Assembly (NCBI GenBank): GCA_018716545.1
Contig: DVJU01000148.1
Span: 1-10,704 of the forward strand
Direction: 5' to 3'
Source: Scatomorpha pullicola
Lineage (GTDB): Bacteria; Bacillota; Clostridia; Oscillospirales; Oscillospiraceae
DNA length: 10,704 bases
Part shown: positions 1 through 5,435 of the stretch, in pieces
Layout: every line of letters begins with the position of its first letter
Position numbering within the stretch: the stretch's first letter is position 1
Notes under the pieces: generated by a model
Databases searched by the model: none
Seen by the model: the letters and a program-made list of their open reading frames with translations, nothing else
What the model was told of the DNA's origin: nothing
Position numbers and translations under genes: made by a program

Positions 1-999
1 GAAGACTATCTCGATGCCGCTCAGCAGCCACTTGCGGCTGCGGCGGTTCTCGATACGGTGCTTGTACCAGAACGCGCTGGCGCCCCAGCCGCCGCCGAGG
101 CCGGTCTTGCCGACGTTGACGTTCTTGGGCGCGTTCTCGCTGACGCGCCCCTCCTTGGCCGCTACCTGCGTGGCGAAGGTGGTCTCGGTGCTCTGCAGCA
201 CGTCCTCGTAGTAGTCCTGGTCAGTGCGCGTCATGACGACGATCAGCGCCACGGCGTACACCGCCCAGAGTATCAGCGGCAGCGTGACCGAGGAGTAGTC
301 GCCGGCTATCACGCCGTAGCAGGCTCCTCCCAGCCAGCCGGCCACGGGAAAGAGCCGGCCGAAGGGATCGACGGCCGCGGCGCAGATACCGCTAAGCGCG
401 TTTTCGGCGCCGAGCGCGCGGAAGCCGATGTAGGCCACCCATATCACGCACACGGCCACGTAGACCGCGCGCAGCGCCTTGCGCACCTTAGGCCTGCCGG
501 AGCTGACCGCGTAAATGACCATCGCGGTTATCTGCGCGGTGAAGACCACCAGCGCGTACCCGACCATGAGCGCCGCCATGCCGGCCAGGCCGACGCCGTA
601 GCTGCCGTGCATCCAGCCGTACTGGAAAAGCATGACCACGGCCATTATGAGCGCCGTCGCCATCTGGTTGAACATGCCCTGGAACAGTATGCGCACCGGC
701 TTGAAAGGGCCTACGAACAGGAAGTTCACGTCCGGCATCTTGAAGATGCTCATGCCCGTGGAGAAGCCGGAGTTTGCCGTCATCAGGAACATCAGCGCGA
801 AGTAGCCGACAATTATTGCGCCCAGCGTGGAGTCGGGAGTGCCGACGCTGCCGTCCTCGTTGGGCATGTTGCCCGCCACGATGACCAGCACCAGCAGCGC
901 CGCCACGATTATGGCGTAGATGAGCTTGGCCGGGGAGCGGAACATTCCCTTTACGCGGTTCTTGAACTGGGTGAGTGTCAGATAGGCCAGCGCGCTCAT
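1..999 (-). CDS. ABC exporter permease subunit, multi-pass membrane protein (3' end outside window)
   Basis: About 333 residues are visible, starting MSALAYLTLTQFKNRVKGMF; the C-terminus is cut by the left edge. The protein is very hydrophobic, with likely membrane segments near residues 25-42 (LIYAIIVAALLVLVIVAG), 60-75, 112-127, 138-165, 180-195, 215-230 and 238-255. A soluble stretch follows (about 257-320, containing TRTDQDYYEDVL and a Gly-rich segment) before more protein off the window. This resembles the large permeases called putative ABC exporters in Firmicutes; the family name is from memory of the pattern. Its ATG lies inside the stop of the upstream ATPase (ATGA overlap at 996-999), so the two are translationally coupled and should form one transporter. 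The substrate cannot be read from sequence; drug, peptide or lipid export are all possible. Confidence 0.85.
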   Translation of the reverse strand, partial: MSALAYLTLTQFKNRVKGMFRSPAKLIYAIIVAALLVLVIVAGNMPNEDGSVGTPDSTLGAIIVGYFALMFLMTANSGFSTGMSIFKMPDVNFLFVGPFKPVRILFQGMFNQMATALIMAVVMLFQYGWMHGSYGVGLAGMAALMVGYALVVFTAQITAMVIYAVSSGRPKVRKALRAVYVAVCVIWVAYIGFRALGAENALSGICAAAVDPFGRLFPVAGWLGGACYGVIAGDYSSVTLPLILWAVYAVALIVVMTRTDQDYYEDVLQSTETTFATQVAAKEGRVSENAPKNVNVGKTGLGGGWGASAFWYKHRIENRRSRKWLLSGIEIVF

Positions 1000-1706
1000 G
1001 CCTGCTCACCGCCCTCGGTTATGGCGAAGAACAGCTCCTCCAGGTCCCTGCCGCCGGCCTCGTCGGCGCGCTTGGTGGCGGCAAACTCGCCGTTCATCAT
1101 GATGTGCGCCACGTCCCAGTAGTCCTCGACCGAGTCTATCATGTGCGTGGAGATGAGCACGGCGCGGCCGTCGGCGCGCAGCTCGCGGAAGATGTTCTTC
1201 AGCTCCTTGATGGCGTGCGGGTCGAGTCCGACCAGCGGCTCGTCGAATATCAGCACGTCGGGCCGGTGCACCATCGCGCAGGCTATGGACAGCTTCTGCT
1301 GCATGCCCTTGGACAGCTCGCGGCCGAGCTTGTCGCGCTTGTCGGCCAGCTCCAGGCGCTCAAGCAGCTCCTCGCCGTAGCCGTCGTCCTCCATGCGCCA
1401 GGCGCGGCGGATGAACTCCAGGTGCTCGGCCACGGTCAGGAGCTCGTACACCGCGGGCATCTCGGGGATGTAGCCCAGGCGGCGCTTGGCCTCTATGCTC
1501 TTGTTCGGCTCGCCGCCTATGTATATGTCGCCCTTGAAGCGCAGAAGCCCGGCTATGCACTTGATTATCGTGCTTTTGCCCGCGCCGTTCGGGCCGAGCA
1601 GCACCGCCGTCTCGCCCGCGTTCACCGTGAAGCTGATGTCGCGGTTGGCCACGGTCTTGCCGTAGCTCTTGGTGACGTGCTCTATGCGTAGCAGTTCGTT
1701 AGACAT
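996..1706 (-). CDS. ABC transporter ATP-binding protein
   Basis: A 236-residue ATPase that powers the membrane exporter encoded directly downstream. Visible motifs are Walker A GPNGAGKS (38-45), the ABC signature LSKGMQQK (131-138), Walker B VLIFDEP (151-157) followed by LVGLDP, and an H-loop His at 188 (ISTHMID). All catalytic elements are intact. Length and motif spacing match the single-domain ATPases of EcsA/BcrA/YtrB-type exporters. The ATG at 1706-1704 is preceded by GGAGGT with a 4-nt gap. It is the first gene of the operon and overlaps the permease by 4 bp. A good sigma-A-type promoter lies at 1742-1770. Substrate unknown. Confidence 0.95.
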   Translation of the reverse strand: MSNELLRIEHVTKSYGKTVANRDISFTVNAGETAVLLGPNGAGKSTIIKCIAGLLRFKGDIYIGGEPNKSIEAKRRLGYIPEMPAVYELLTVAEHLEFIRRAWRMEDDGYGEELLERLELADKRDKLGRELSKGMQQKLSIACAMVHRPDVLIFDEPLVGLDPHAIKELKNIFRELRADGRAVLISTHMIDSVEDYWDVAHIMMNGEFAATKRADEAGGRDLEELFFAITEGGEQA

Positions 1707-1741
1707 AATGACCTCCGATGTCCAATTTTGTGGGTGGATTC

Positions 1742-1770
1742 ATTATACATTGCCGCCATGCCCCTGACAA
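1742..1770 (-). promoter_or_regulatory. Sigma-A-type promoter of the ABC exporter operon
   Basis: On the minus strand, TTGTCA (1770-1765), a 17-bp spacer and a perfect TATAAT (1747-1742) lie 36 bp upstream of the ATPase start codon. The DNA just upstream of the -35 (1771-1802) is strongly A/T-rich in an otherwise GC-rich genome and could act as an UP element. A palindromic operator (1803-1821) sits further upstream, centred about 77 bp before the predicted transcription start. Confidence 0.75.
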
Positions 1771-1802
1771 GTGAATTAAAGTTAAATTTTGATTTAGCAA
1801 TA

Positions 1803-1821
1803 TGACATTCAGTGAATGTCA
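1803..1821. promoter_or_regulatory. Perfect 19-bp palindromic operator candidate (site 1)
   Basis: TGACATTCAGTGAATGTCA is a perfect inverted repeat with 9-bp arms and a central G. It abuts or overlaps the -35 position of the plus-strand promoter for the small XRE gene and lies upstream of the minus-strand exporter promoter. A second site of the same TGACA-N9-TGTCA form lies at 1856-1874. The arrangement is typical of autoregulated XRE repressors; which protein binds is inferred from adjacency. Confidence 0.65.
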
Positions 1822-1841
1822 AGTCCGGTCAAAGCATAGCA

Positions 1842-1847
1842 TATAAT
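1842..1847 (+). promoter_or_regulatory. -10 element of the small XRE regulator promoter
   Basis: A perfect TATAAT lies 42 bp upstream of the ATG at 1889. The -35 position at 17-bp spacing (1819-1824, TCAAGT) is poor and overlaps operator site 1, so the promoter may be weak or factor-dependent. The predicted start point (about 1854) falls at the edge of operator site 2. Confidence 0.6.
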
Positions 1848-1855
1848 TTGCCTGA

Positions 1856-1874
1856 TGACAAGCACTAAATGTCA
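1856..1874. promoter_or_regulatory. Imperfect 19-bp palindromic operator candidate (site 2)
   Basis: TGACAAGCACTAAATGTCA keeps the outer TGACA...TGTCA arms and exact 19-bp length of site 1, with a less symmetric centre. It lies just downstream of the predicted transcription start of the XRE gene. The centres of the two sites (1812 and 1865) are 53 bp apart, close to five helical turns, so both would face the same side of the DNA. Confidence 0.55.
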
Positions 1875-1888
1875 AAACGGTGAGGCCT

Positions 1889-2137
1889 ATGTACAAAAAC
1901 CGCGCCCCGGAGGGCGGAAACAATCTGTGCGGCAGGCGAGTGCGCGAGCTGCGCCTGGCGATGCCCGGCCACTTTTCGCAGCGTATGCTGGCCGAGCGGC
2001 TGCAAATCGAGGGTTTGGATCTGGACAAGAACGCCGTGCAGCGCATTGAAAGCGGCGAGCGCTTTGTCACGGACATCGAGCTGCGCGCCCTGGCGCGGGT
2101 GCTGGGCGTGACCGCCGGCGAGCTGATAGGCGAGTAG
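1889..2137 (+). CDS. Small XRE-family helix-turn-helix regulator
   Basis: An 82-residue protein that is essentially one HTH Cro/C1-type domain. Helices run from about CGRRVRELRLAMPG (14-27), through SQRMLAERLQI (30-40) and the recognition segment DKNAVQRIESGERFV (46-60), to IELRALARVLGVTAGELIGE (63-82). It probably binds DNA as a dimer. I chose ATG 1889, which has GGTGAGG just upstream (1879-1885); the in-frame GTG at 1880 overlaps that ribosome site and is less likely. Two TGACA-N9-TGTCA palindromes flank its promoter, suggesting autoregulation and possibly control of the divergent exporter operon. A strong terminator follows at 2153-2188, so it is monocistronic. The regulated signal is unknown. 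Confidence 0.85.
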   Translation: MYKNRAPEGGNNLCGRRVRELRLAMPGHFSQRMLAERLQIEGLDLDKNAVQRIESGERFVTDIELRALARVLGVTAGELIGE

Positions 2138-2152
2138 ACCGGATTCGGCGGA

Positions 2153-2188
2153 AAAAAGGCCGCGCAATAAGTTTTGCGCGGCCTTTTT
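2153..2188 (+). terminator. Rho-independent terminator after the small XRE gene
   Basis: A perfect 15-bp stem, including the A/T flanks, has arms at 2153-2167 and 2174-2188 around the loop TAAGTT. The GC core GGCCGCGCAA/TTGCGCGGCC is followed by TTTTT. The matching A-run on the 5' side means it could also work on the other strand, although no minus-strand gene ends here. Confidence 0.9.
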
Positions 2189-2200
2189 GGGCGTATTTGT

Positions 2201-2229
2201 TTGCATCTTTCCCCGGCGGGTGGTATATT
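2201..2229 (+). promoter_or_regulatory. Extended -10 promoter of the membrane XRE gene
   Basis: TTGCAT (2201-2206), a 17-bp spacer and TATATT (2224-2229), preceded by TG at 2221-2222, form an extended -10 promoter. It lies 31 bp upstream of the preferred GTG start and just past the terminator of the previous gene, supporting separate transcription. Confidence 0.65.
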
Positions 2230-2259
2230 TGAGCCACAAGAAACACGGGGGTGAACGGT

Positions 2260-2907
2260 GTGACATTTTCGGAAAAGCTGATAACGCTGCGCGGCGGACG
2301 GGGCTGGACTCAGGGACAGCTCGCCGAAAAGCTGGGCGTGACGCGCCAGACCGTGTCCAACTGGGAACGGGCGCTTTCGCTGCCGGACGCCGTGGGGCTG
2401 ACGGCGCTTTCGCGGGTCTTCAACGTGGACGCGGAGTGGCTGCTGGACGAGAGCGCGGACAGCCGCCCCAAGCCCCGGAGAGTGGACTTCCTGCGGCGCG
2501 ACTGGGTCGTTTTTGTCTGCGCCATATTGTTTTTCTTGCTGTGTCCTCTGCTGACTGATGCGGTTGGAAAATACCGGGCCGAGCACTATGTCATGCCCTG
2601 GTATGGCTGGCTGGTGTACCTGCTGAGATACCTGCGCTGGATAGCTCTGGGCTGGTGCGCCGCGCTGCTTGTCCGCATGGCGTTTCTGCTCTCGGCCGGG
2701 AGGAAGGCGCGCATCGCCGTGGGGGCGGTGGCGCTGGTATTCCTCGCGCTGGCGGCGGCGATCATCCTGTGCGTCCGGTACGCGGCCGTCGAGAGCAGGA
2801 CGCTGAGCCTCATAGTCTACTACCTGATGATGAACAATTGGCTGTTTATCCTCCCCGGAGCCGCACTGGGCTTTGCAGTGAGCTTCCGCCCGCCGCTCGG
2901 GGACTGA
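2260..2907 (+). CDS. XRE regulator fused to a multi-pass membrane domain
   Basis: A 215-residue protein, MTFSEKLITLRGGRGWTQGQ onward. Residues 1-60 form an XRE/Cro-type HTH: QLAEKLGVTRQTVSNWER is the HTH core and VGLTALSRVFNVDAEWLLDE the closing helices. After a short basic linker (about 68-80) come four or five hydrophobic segments, near 82-99, 112-150, 152-175 and 185-208. Such HTH-plus-membrane proteins are common in Firmicutes and may sense envelope or signal status while bound to DNA near the membrane; this role is inferred. The start is GTG 2260, five nt after GGGGGTGA; a GTG at 2251 lies within that ribosome site and is less likely. The gene is monocistronic, with its own promoter and terminator. 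Confidence 0.8.
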   Translation: MTFSEKLITLRGGRGWTQGQLAEKLGVTRQTVSNWERALSLPDAVGLTALSRVFNVDAEWLLDESADSRPKPRRVDFLRRDWVVFVCAILFFLLCPLLTDAVGKYRAEHYVMPWYGWLVYLLRYLRWIALGWCAALLVRMAFLLSAGRKARIAVGAVALVFLALAAAIILCVRYAAVESRTLSLIVYYLMMNNWLFILPGAALGFAVSFRPPLGD

Positions 2908-2923
2908 GGGCAGCGGACACGCG

Positions 2924-2953
2924 GCACGCCGGGGCAAATCAGCCCCGGCGTGC
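2924..2953 (+). terminator. Hairpin terminator between convergent genes
   Basis: A perfect 12-bp GC-rich stem (GCACGCCGGGGC at 2924-2935, complement at 2942-2953) with loop AAATCA is followed by GCTTATTTTC. The U-tract is interrupted, so strength is uncertain. It separates the membrane XRE gene from the convergent SSB-like gene ending at 2970. Confidence 0.7.
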
Positions 2954-2969
2954 GCTTATTTTCAACCGT

Positions 2970-3563
2970 TCACCCGGTTATCGAGACCTCGTAGGCGACT
3001 TTTTCCACGGGTTCGCCCTCGATGAGCTTTATGTACGGGCGGCTCTGGATGCGGCCGGTGAGCGCGAGCCGGTCGCCGGTGTGCATGGCCGAGTACTCCC
3101 GCGCGCGCCGCCCCCAGCAGATGCAGGGCAGATAGTCCGAGCGGCCGCAGCGCCGGTTCACGGCGAGCATCAGATCGCAGATGTCCCGCCCCATGGGCGT
3201 GACGCGCAGGTTCGGCTCCTTGCACAGCGTGCCGTCCAGCTCCACGACGTTTATGTCCTCGCCGTCCTCGAGCGCCAGCTCCTTGGCGAAGACGGTTATC
3301 ACCAGCCTGGCGCCCTCGCCGCGCTTGTTGTTGAAGCTGCGCAGCTCGCCGGTGACGTGTATGCGCCCGGCCTCCAGCACCTCCGCCCTCTCCAGCAGCG
3401 AGCGGCGGGCGATCACGTTTATCACGTCCGGCGTGCCCGAGAGGCGGCGCGTCTCGACGGGAAAGACAAAGAACTGCTCGCCCCGGCTGCTGTGCGAATA
3501 CGCCGGCGCGGCGGCGAGCACGCCCCGGAGCTCGGCGCGGTTTCTGACCATAGACTCGTCCAT
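2970..3563 (-). CDS. Two-OB-fold single-stranded-DNA-binding-like protein
   Basis: A 197-residue protein. Its C-terminal half resembles an SSB/PriB-type OB fold: GTLCKEPNLRVTPMGRDICD (111-130), then LMLAVNRRCGRSDYLPCICW (131-150), GDRLALTGRIQSRPY and KVAYEVSI near the end. The N-terminal half (about 28-95) shows a weaker copy of the pattern: FFVFPVETRRLSGTPDVINV, then GRIHVTGELRSFNN and ARLVITVFAKEL. Two OB folds in one chain, without the acidic C-terminal tip of classical SSB, match a Clostridia SSB-like family. It probably binds single-stranded DNA, perhaps as a second SSB; this is inferred. GGAGG lies 7 nt before the ATG. No acidic DDxxF-type tail is visible, so docking of SSB partner proteins is unlikely. 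Transcribed alone, divergent from deoC. Confidence 0.8.
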   Translation of the reverse strand: MDESMVRNRAELRGVLAAAPAYSHSSRGEQFFVFPVETRRLSGTPDVINVIARRSLLERAEVLEAGRIHVTGELRSFNNKRGEGARLVITVFAKELALEDGEDINVVELDGTLCKEPNLRVTPMGRDICDLMLAVNRRCGRSDYLPCICWGRRAREYSAMHTGDRLALTGRIQSRPYIKLIEGEPVEKVAYEVSITG

Positions 3564-3639
3564 TTGTATGCCTCCGTATCGTTGTAGTTCGGGGCGGCCG
3601 CTCCCTGAGTTGACACTTTAACCATATTCCCCGCCGCGC

Positions 3640-3668
3640 TTGTATATTCCCGCGAGGTATAGTATAAT
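3640..3668 (+). promoter_or_regulatory. Promoter of the deoC operon
   Basis: TTGTAT (3640-3645), a 17-bp spacer and TATAAT (3663-3668) lie 33 bp upstream of the deoC ATG. AAGGAG at 3686-3691 gives a somewhat long 10-nt spacing to the start. The divergent SSB-like gene may use an overlapping minus-strand TATACT (3666-3661), but no good -35 for it is visible. Confidence 0.7.
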
Positions 3669-3701
3669 GAGGCATCTGATATAAAAAGGAGTTGCGCTTT
3701 T

Positions 3702-4364
3702 ATGGAGCTTTCTGAAATACTCGCACGCTGCGACCACACCCTCCTGTCCGTCACCGCCACCGGAGAGGAAATACGCAGCCTCTGTGACGAGGCCATAGAG
3801 TACGGCTGCGCCAGCGTCTGCATCCCGCCCTGCCACGTCCTGGGCGCCAAGAACTACGTCGGCGACCAGATGAAGATCTGCACCGTCATCGGCTTCCCCA
3901 ACGGCTACTCCACCACGGCCGCCAAGGTCGCCGAGGCCGAGGACGCCGTGAACAACGGCGCGGACGAGATAGACATGGTCGCCAACCTGGCCATGATAAA
4001 AGAGGGCTTCTGGGACGGCGTCCTGGAGGACATACGCGAGGTCCGCAAGGCCACCGAGGGCAAGATACTCAAGGTCATCATCGAGTGCTGCCTGCTGACC
4101 GACGACGAGAAGCGCGAGATGTGCCGCGTGGTCACCGTCTCCGGCGCGGACTACATCAAGACCAGCACCGGCTTCTCCACCGGCGGAGCCACCTTTGACG
4201 ACGTGAACCTGCTGCGCCGCTTCTCCGGGCTGAACGTCAAGGTCAAGGCCGCCGGCGGCATCAAGTCCATCGCCGACGCCGAGAAGTTCATCGAGCTGGG
4301 CGCCGACCGCCTGGGCACCAGCCGCCTGGTCAAGCTGGCCAAGGCCATGGAGCAGCAGGGATGA
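3702..4364 (+). CDS. deoC: Deoxyribose-phosphate aldolase
   Basis: A 220-residue class I aldolase that splits 2-deoxyribose-5-phosphate into glyceraldehyde-3-phosphate and acetaldehyde, the last step of deoxynucleoside breakdown in the cytoplasm. The Schiff-base lysine is K153 in YIKTSTGFSTGGAT. The second active-site lysine is K182 in VKVKAAGGIKS, and the supporting aspartate is D91 in DEIDMVANLAMI. The N-terminal DHT (11-13) and KVIIECCLLTDDEK (124-137) are also typical. It is full length, with all catalytic residues present. No other deo genes (phosphorylase, kinase, mutase) are adjacent. Instead the gene overlaps a small SHOCT membrane protein by ATGA, which is unexpected for this pathway. 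Confidence 0.97.
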   Translation: MELSEILARCDHTLLSVTATGEEIRSLCDEAIEYGCASVCIPPCHVLGAKNYVGDQMKICTVIGFPNGYSTTAAKVAEAEDAVNNGADEIDMVANLAMIKEGFWDGVLEDIREVRKATEGKILKVIIECCLLTDDEKREMCRVVTVSGADYIKTSTGFSTGGATFDDVNLLRRFSGLNVKVKAAGGIKSIADAEKFIELGADRLGTSRLVKLAKAMEQQG

Positions 4365-4780
4365 ACGACGACTTCAACGATTTCAACGACCCCAACGGCT
4401 TCAACCGCCGCCGCAGGCACATAAAATACTCCACGAAGCCCAGCCCTCATTCCCGAGCAGCCTCTATAGGCGGTATGGTGGTTGGTATCGGCTTTTGTAT
4501 TATTGGCTTTACGGTCGTCATACCCATGGCCGGAGCCTTTGGAATACTGTGGACGCTCATAGCCGTAGCAATTACGGTAGTTAGTGCATACGGTGGCTTT
4601 GCGAAGCGCCATGTCGGTCCGGAGATATTCATCGAGGACGACATGGCCCAGCAGCCCGCCGGTAGCGAGCCGAACGGCATAGAGCAGCGGCTCGAGAGGC
4701 TCTCCGAGCTGCACGACAAGGGGCTCGTCACCGACGCCGAGTACGAGGCCAAGCGCCAGGAGATTCTCGACGAACTGTAA
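4361..4780 (+). CDS. Small membrane protein with C-terminal SHOCT domain
   Basis: A 139-residue protein. The N-terminus is short and Asn/Asp/Phe-rich (MNDDFNDFNDPNGFN), followed by RRRR. Two hydrophobic segments lie at about 36-57 and 58-79 (IGGMVVGIGFCIIGFTVVIP, then AFGILWTLIAVAITVVSAYG). The C-terminal residues 108-139 (RLERLSELHDKGLVTDAEYE onward) form a clear SHOCT motif, a short helical module thought to mediate oligomerisation or attachment. Function is unknown. Its ATG overlaps the deoC stop (ATGA), so it is translationally coupled to deoC. The membrane-segment DNA (about 4440-4620) is visibly richer in A/T and uses codons such as ATT, TTT and GGT that are rare in deoC, possibly a separate origin for that segment. 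The stop codon is followed directly by the intergenic repeat. Confidence 0.75.
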   Translation: MNDDFNDFNDPNGFNRRRRHIKYSTKPSPHSRAASIGGMVVGIGFCIIGFTVVIPMAGAFGILWTLIAVAITVVSAYGGFAKRHVGPEIFIEDDMAQQPAGSEPNGIEQRLERLSELHDKGLVTDAEYEAKRQEILDEL

Positions 4781-4785
4781 AAAAA

Positions 4786-4950
4786 GGCTCCCCGTCGTCG
4801 TCGCAAGCTGCATATCCTTCGCTCCCGGCTAAAGCCGAGAGCTCAGTCATTCCGCTGCTCCTCCTCTCCCACGAAGTGCAGACTGCACTTCGTGGGTTCC
4901 CGGAGCCGATGGAGACCGGCACTACGCTTCGTCGCAAGCTGCATATCCTT
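4786..4950. repeat. Compound intergenic repeat with 22-bp direct repeats and hairpins
   Basis: This non-coding block lies between the SHOCT and XRE genes. A 22-bp sequence occurs identically at 4798-4819 and 4929-4950 (core GTCGCAAGCTGCATATCCTT), with 131 bp between starts. Between the copies are a small hairpin (4821-4842, GCTC...GAGC outer arms, CGGCT/AGCCG inner arms) and a perfect 13-bp inverted repeat (4868-4880 with 4884-4896). It has no U-tract and no credible coding. The form suggests a dispersed intergenic repeat or MITE-like element that starts within about 5 bp of the SHOCT stop and ends about 14 bp before the next ribosome site. That it is dispersed in the genome is inferred. Confidence 0.6.
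4868..4896. repeat. Perfect 13-bp inverted repeat (hairpin) within the intergenic repeat
   Basis: CCCACGAAGTGCA at 4868-4880 pairs perfectly with TGCACTTCGTGGG at 4884-4896 around a GAC loop. No run of T follows on either strand, so it is not a standard terminator. It could be an RNA stem or processing site, or the core of the repeat element. Confidence 0.85.
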
Positions 4951-4974
4951 ACTCATTTTGGTTGGAGGCGTGCC

Positions 4975-5217
4975 ATGACCGTAGGCGAGGCTCTGCGCAA
5001 GCGAATACCGGCTCTTTGCGACGAGCGGGGCATCACGGTGAACAGGCTGTCCACCATGAGCGGCATCACGCAGAGTACGCTGAACAACATCATCAGCGGC
5101 CGCAACGACAGCGCCACGCTGTCCACTGTGAAGAAGCTGTGCGACGGCCTGGACATAAGCATCACCGAATTCTTCGCCTCGCCGGAATTTGAGGGGCTGG
5201 AGCAGGAAATAAAGTAA
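4975..5217 (+). CDS. Small XRE-family helix-turn-helix regulator
   Basis: An 80-residue protein, MTVGEALRKRIPALCDERGI onward, that is a single HTH Cro/C1-type domain. The core is TVNRLSTMSGITQSTLNNII (21-40), then SGRNDSATLSTVKKLCDGLD, closing with ISITEFFASPEFEGLEQEIK. The GGAGG at 4964-4968, six nt before ATG 4975, fixes the start; open reading extends back into the intergenic repeat (to an ATG at 4876), but those codons are repeat sequence and have no ribosome site. No good promoter is visible between the repeat and the gene, so it may be read through from the deoC operon or use a promoter inside the repeat. Target and signal unknown; the infC operon promoter follows 8 bp after its stop. 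Confidence 0.85.
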   Translation: MTVGEALRKRIPALCDERGITVNRLSTMSGITQSTLNNIISGRNDSATLSTVKKLCDGLDISITEFFASPEFEGLEQEIK

Positions 5218-5225
5218 AGAAACGC

Positions 5226-5254
5226 TTGACAAAGCGTGCGCATACTGATATACT
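5226..5254 (+). promoter_or_regulatory. Strong extended -10 promoter of the infC-rpmI-rplT operon
   Basis: A consensus TTGACA (5226-5231), 17-bp spacer and TATACT (5249-5254) with TG at 5246-5247 make a near-ideal sigma-A promoter with extended -10. Transcription should start near 5261, giving a leader of about 175 nt before infC. Confidence 0.85.
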
Positions 5255-5260
5255 TTTAAG

Positions 5261-5421
5261 GCTAAAACAAAGCAGGACGGTGTCCGCCGTACTCACCCGG
5301 CCGCAATAGGGCGCGCCGAGGTCAACAGGATCTTGCAGGAGCCAATTGGCTCTTTGTGATATTTTTGCGCGGATACTGTCAGAGTGTCCGCGCTTTTTGC
5401 GCGTTCGGGCTTAAACTTCGC
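5261..5421 (+). promoter_or_regulatory. infC leader with attenuator, L20-leader-like
   Basis: The long untranslated leader contains an intrinsic terminator (5367-5398). GTGTCCGC occurs twice, at 5280-5287 and 5384-5391. The second copy is the 3' arm of the terminator. The first could pair with the same 5' arm (GCGGATAC at 5369-5376, eight pairs including one G-U), giving an alternative, terminator-blocking fold. A 14-bp palindrome GAGCCAATTGGCTC (5339-5352) lies between. In Bacillus the same operon is controlled by ribosomal protein L20 binding the infC leader and causing premature termination. The position and terminator match that mechanism here; direct L20 binding is inferred, and the sequence was not matched to a covariance model. 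Confidence 0.65.
5367..5398 (+). terminator. Leader (attenuator) terminator upstream of infC
   Basis: A 10-bp stem GCGCGGATAC (5367-5376) pairs with GTGTCCGCGC (5384-5393), with one G-U pair and a 7-nt loop. TTTTT follows at 5394-5398. It lies before infC and after the operon promoter, so it can only act as a conditional terminator. Confidence 0.85.
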
Positions 5422-5435
5422 GGGAGGTGTCTTTC

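Noticed and set aside
58..1122. Long plus-strand frame (354 codons) opposite the ABC exporter
   Set aside because: It is His/Arg-rich and low in hydrophobic residues, with no motif. The minus strand gives an ATPase and a membrane permease with an ATGA overlap.
1819..2937. Minus-strand frame of 372 codons across both XRE genes and their spacers
   Set aside because: It runs through two promoters and a terminator and shows no domain. The plus strand has two clear HTH proteins.
3610..3615. Consensus TTGACA upstream of deoC as a -35
   Set aside because: No -10 lies 16-18 bp downstream. TTGTAT at 3640 with TATAAT at 3663 is the better pair.
4728..4937. Minus-strand 69-codon frame in the intergenic repeat
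   Set aside because: It is built from the repeat and its hairpins, overlaps the SHOCT gene end, and has no convincing coding features.
4876..4974. Upstream ATG extending the XRE gene back into the repeat
   Set aside because: The added residues come from repeat sequence and lack a ribosome site. GGAGG before ATG 4975 defines the start.
5427..5429. GTG as the infC start
   Set aside because: It overlaps the strong ribosome site itself, leaving no spacing. ATA 5436 fits better.
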